Shown: piece after piece, positions 21,657-23,549 of the stretch | Position numbering within the stretch: position 1 is the first letter of the stretch | Layout: the number at the start of each line of letters is the position of its first letter | Assembly: GCA_031972835.1 (NCBI GenBank) | Contig: DALYDX010000011.1 | Location: 1 to 23,549 of the forward strand | Source of the DNA: CAZLWF01 sp031972835 | Lineage (GTDB): Bacteria > Patescibacteriota > Minisyncoccia > Phycocordibacterales > UBA9973 | Direction of reading: 5' to 3' | Length of the DNA stretch: 23,549 nt | Position numbers and translations under genes: made by a program | The notes under the pieces: generated by a model | What the model saw: the letters and a program-made list of their open reading frames with translations, nothing else | What the model was told of the DNA's origin: nothing | Database searches by the model: none

Positions 21657-22628
21657 ATGGAAATCGATAGAGAAGAATTAAAGAAGAATTACAAAACAAG
21701 TTTTCTTATTGAAAATTTGGAGCGCATAGAAGAGAGTGAAAAAAGCATCAACGAGCTTCTCTTGAGTGATCCTGGACTCAAGGAAATGGCTGACAATGAT
21801 CTTGAAAATCTTCGTATAGAAAAAGAGGGAGTGATGAAACAGATTGAAGCGATTGCCGCATCAGAAGTTGAAGAAGAGGAGTTTCCAAACGAAGTTGTAC
21901 TAGAAGTGCGCGCTGGAGCCGGAGGAGATGAAGCTTCGCTGTTTGCTTTTCAGATTGCAGAAATGTATGAACGCTACGCTGCAAAGCTCGGGTGGTCTTG
22001 GACTAAAAACTATGAATCAATGAACGATACCGGTGGTTACAAGGAAGCGTCTTTTGAGCTTCACGGTAAAGATGTATACAAAAAGCTCAGATATGAAACT
22101 GGAGTGCATAGAGTTCAGCGTATACCAGCCACTGAGAAGAACGGCCGTATACACACCTCTACTGCATCAGTTGCAGTTTTGCCTATCAAGAAGAAAATAA
22201 ATTTTGTGATAAATCCCACAGACTTAGATATGGAGTATTCTCGCTCTGGTGGAGCTGGTGGGCAGAATGTGAACAAGGTTGAGACAGCTGTCCGCCTAAT
22301 TCATAAACCTACAGGTCTAGACGTGCGATGTACATCAGAGAGAACTCAGTTGAAAAATCGTGAAAAAGCTATGATGATACTCTCTGCGAAGATTCAAGCA
22401 CTCAAGGACGAAGAAGACGCAAAAAAATACTCCGATGATCGAAAGAATCAGATTGGGACAGGGGATAGAAGTGAGAAGATCAGAACTTATAACTTTCCTC
22501 AGGATCGTGTGACTGATCATCGTATCAAACAGTCATGGTCCAATATTCCAAATATAATGCTCGGCAATATAGACAAGATTATAGAGAGTTTAGAATCTGG
22601 AGTTGTTGGTGAGAGTGACGAAGAGTAA
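21657..22628 (+). CDS. prfA: Peptide chain release factor 1
   Basis: RF1 releases the peptide at UAA and UAG. The stop-codon tripeptide is PAT at 157-159 (in VQRIPATEKNG), the RF1 signature, where RF2 would have SPF. The GGQ at 201-203 (SGGAGGQNVNK) is the catalytic motif methylated in other bacteria. EVRAGAGGDEA (83-93) marks domain 2. The protein is 323 residues, against about 360 in E. coli. The shortening lies before the PAT, so domain 1, which contacts the stalk base and methyltransferase PrmC, is reduced. prmC is often adjacent to prfA but is not seen here. The next gene is an unrelated orphan. Confidence 0.97.
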   Translation: MEIDREELKKNYKTSFLIENLERIEESEKSINELLLSDPGLKEMADNDLENLRIEKEGVMKQIEAIAASEVEEEEFPNEVVLEVRAGAGGDEASLFAFQIAEMYERYAAKLGWSWTKNYESMNDTGGYKEASFELHGKDVYKKLRYETGVHRVQRIPATEKNGRIHTSTASVAVLPIKKKINFVINPTDLDMEYSRSGGAGGQNVNKVETAVRLIHKPTGLDVRCTSERTQLKNREKAMMILSAKIQALKDEEDAKKYSDDRKNQIGTGDRSEKIRTYNFPQDRVTDHRIKQSWSNIPNIMLGNIDKIIESLESGVVGESDEE

Positions 22629-22657
22629 TTGACATCTTAAAGTGGTAGTTGTAAGGT
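22629..22657 (+). promoter_or_regulatory. Possible promoter of the 22673 gene
   Basis: TTGACA (22629-22634) directly follows the prfA stop; 17 bp later comes TAAGGT (22652-22657), a weak -10. The leader would be about 9 nt. The perfect -35 supports it, and the -10 does not. Confidence 0.5.
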
Positions 22658-22672
22658 AAAGAAAAAATCAAT

Positions 22673-23122
22673 ATGAAAAGTACGTTTTTACCTAAACAAG
22701 CTGATATACAATTATGCGTGGGGGATTTCTTTGATTCGACAAAAAACACAGAAACTTTGCGAACATTGAATGACTTTCTTTTTGAAAATTTTAAAATTCA
22801 ACTTTTCTTCAATGTTCTCGATTTTGGGATGTATATGGTTCCAAAGATTGATGGTCGAGATGGATGGTTTATCGGGTCGTCAAAAACTGATGGTTCCATG
22901 ATAAGGGGTTGGATGTTCGACGATCTGATGTACAAACTCGGAGCTATGATTATCGGAGAAGAGCATCTTAAAATTGCTACTGATGATTTTAAAGGATTAT
23001 ATGTTCTGCTTTATCATGTTGATTCGAAGAAATTTCGTACACTTGGTTATTTTTACAATGAAGATGGTCATGTCCATGAAAAGAAGTGCCGATCATGCGG
23101 TGTAAAATGGCCACTTCGGTGA
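22673..23122 (+). CDS. Hypothetical protein, 149 aa, with C-terminal CxxC
   Basis: I do not recognise this protein. It is soluble, with aromatic-rich strands in the middle (KIQLFFNVLDFGMYMVPKID, DGWFIGSSKTDGSMIRGWMF), a helix, and YVLLYHVDSKKFRTLGYFYN near the end. The last residues, KKCRSCGVKWPLR, contain a CxxC (C139, C142), half of a zinc ribbon, so dimer-mediated or partner metal binding is possible. It forms a single-gene unit with a probable promoter after prfA and a strong palindromic terminator just downstream. TGA is its stop. Confidence 0.65.
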   Translation: MKSTFLPKQADIQLCVGDFFDSTKNTETLRTLNDFLFENFKIQLFFNVLDFGMYMVPKIDGRDGWFIGSSKTDGSMIRGWMFDDLMYKLGAMIIGEEHLKIATDDFKGLYVLLYHVDSKKFRTLGYFYNEDGHVHEKKCRSCGVKWPLR

Positions 23123-23131
23123 TATTCGCAA

Positions 23132-23157
23132 AAAAAGCTTACATATGTAAGCTTTTT
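23132..23157. terminator. Palindromic terminator after the 22673 gene
   Basis: A perfect 26-nt palindrome (AAAAAGCTTACAT followed by its reverse complement) has an A run and a T run at its ends; the central ATAT forms the loop. It would terminate in both directions. It separates the orphan gene from the RRM promoter. Confidence 0.85.
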
Positions 23158-23195
23158 AAATTTATTTGAATAAAATTTTGTATAAATCGATAAAC

Positions 23196-23224
23196 TTGTT
23201 GGTTTACCATACTTGTGTTATACT
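23196..23224 (+). promoter_or_regulatory. Promoter of the RRM gene
   Basis: TTGTTG (23196-23201), a 17-bp spacer ending in TGT, and TATACT (23219-23224) form one of the best promoters in the window. The predicted start near 23231 lies about 150 nt upstream of the ATG, unlike the leaderless genes elsewhere. Confidence 0.75.
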
Positions 23225-23230
23225 TTTTTT

Positions 23231-23379
23231 CGTATTCTCGCGTTTAGTTAGTCTTGTTCGTTTCGAGGTTTTTATCTCATCGTTTCTTGGCAACAGTACC
23301 GTGAGTACTTTATTAATTTCTAGGGTTACCTAGAGTAGTTTGTCCGCACAGTCCAAAAGACTGGAGCGTGATGCAATGT
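23231..23379 (+). promoter_or_regulatory. Long structured 5' leader of the RRM gene
   Basis: This roughly 150-nt region is U-rich at first and then has three short hairpins: AGTAC/GTACT (23295-23309), TCTAGG/CCTAGA with loop GTTA (23319-23334) and CAGTC/GACTG (23349-23363). The last one ends at the first G of a GGAG (23363-23366), the only good Shine-Dalgarno-like site near a start in this stretch. The layout suggests post-transcriptional control, possibly by temperature or by the encoded RNA-binding protein; this is inference. No known riboswitch class is recognised. Confidence 0.5.
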
Positions 23380-23549
23380 ATGGCAAAAAAATTATACGTT
23401 GGTGGCTTACCTTATAGCACATCCGACGACGAGCTTAAAGCTCACTTTGAGCAAGCAGGACAAGTTGTTTCTGCTGCAATTATCATGGATAAAATGTCTG
23501 GCCGCTCAAAAGGCTTTGGCTTCGTAGAAATGGAGCAAGACGCAGATGC
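23380..23549 (+). CDS. RRM-type RNA-binding protein, 3' end cut by window edge
   Basis: The 56 visible codons encode the first two thirds of a single RNA recognition motif. RNP2 is KLYVGGLPY (4-12), helix 1 is SDDELKAHFEQAG, the strand VVSAAIIMDKMSGRSKGF leads into RNP1 as KGFGFVEM (46-53). Such small RRM proteins in bacteria are often glycine-rich at the end and cold-induced (cyanobacterial Rbp family), binding single-stranded RNA. The ATG at 23380 gives the usual MAKKLYVG beginning; an in-frame ATG at 23371 would add three residues and lies 4 nt after GGAG, so it is possible. The long leader and strong promoter suggest abundant, regulated expression. Confidence 0.93.
   Translation, partial: MAKKLYVGGLPYSTSDDELKAHFEQAGQVVSAAIIMDKMSGRSKGFGFVEMEQDAD

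Noticed and set aside
23301..23333. Short GTG-initiated upstream reading frame (10 codons) in the RRM leader
   Set aside because: No ribosome-binding site, no amino-acid run suggesting attenuation, and it falls within hairpin sequence; chance is the better explanation.
1..23549. Recoded UGA (genetic code 25)
   Set aside because: Several genes end at TGA with natural C-termini, and conserved Gly and Trp positions use normal codons without in-frame TGA.

Overview
The window reads as chromosomal DNA from a member of the Candidate Phyla Radiation (Patescibacteria), most likely a Parcubacteria-type lineage. This is inferred from several things together: AT-rich DNA, compact genes with gaps of a few bases, shortened versions of universal proteins (Obg with no C-terminal extension, RF1 with a short N-terminal domain), a split transketolase, an EMP/pentose-phosphate cluster with divergent enzymes, and a near absence of Shine-Dalgarno sequences. 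TGA is used as a stop (for example at 10024-10026, 17478-17480 and 23120-23122), which argues against the UGA=Gly code of Gracilibacteria/Absconditabacteria. I see no tRNA, rRNA, CRISPR array, insertion sequence or prophage.

Layout. (1) 1-2981: a translation and housekeeping operon of YqeY (cut by the window edge), a small four-helix membrane protein, a MYG1-family hydrolase/exonuclease, an orphan protein and the GTPase Obg. It ends at a bidirectional terminator shared with a convergent ADP-ribosylglycohydrolase (2980-3927, minus). (2) 4000-6845: divergently transcribed gatB, followed by a 462-residue putative lipoprotein with a clan-CD-like His-Gly/Cys pattern. (3) 6860-8521: a membrane/extracellular cassette of a MauE/DoxX-like Cys-containing membrane protein, a His-rich exported protein and a DUF1003 membrane protein. 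(4) 8586-16741: a central carbon hub with gap, a membrane-anchored MazG-like NTP pyrophosphatase, rpiB, an rpe-like gene, transketolase N and C halves separated by a DUF1653 gene, then divergent pfkB-family kinase and class II aldolase. The enzymes could interconvert triose, pentose and hexose phosphates, with the PfkB protein a candidate for the phosphofructokinase step. (5) 16743-19213: a membrane protein translationally coupled to a GlcD-like FAD oxidase, co-directional with the aldolase. (6) 19219-23157: ribosomal protein L25, an exported coiled-coil lytic transglycosylase, L31, RF1 and an orphan protein. (7) 23196-23549: a strong promoter, a structured leader of about 150 nt, and the beginning of an RRM RNA-binding protein cut by the window end.

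The most pervasive non-coding pattern is promoter architecture. Six genes have a -10 hexamer (usually with an upstream TGn) exactly 6 nt before the start codon, and three more have it 8 nt before. These genes are therefore predicted to give leaderless or nearly leaderless mRNAs. The RRM gene, with a long leader, is the exception. No gene-free stretch exceeds 300 bases; the longest, 23123-23379, holds a terminator, a promoter and the structured leader.
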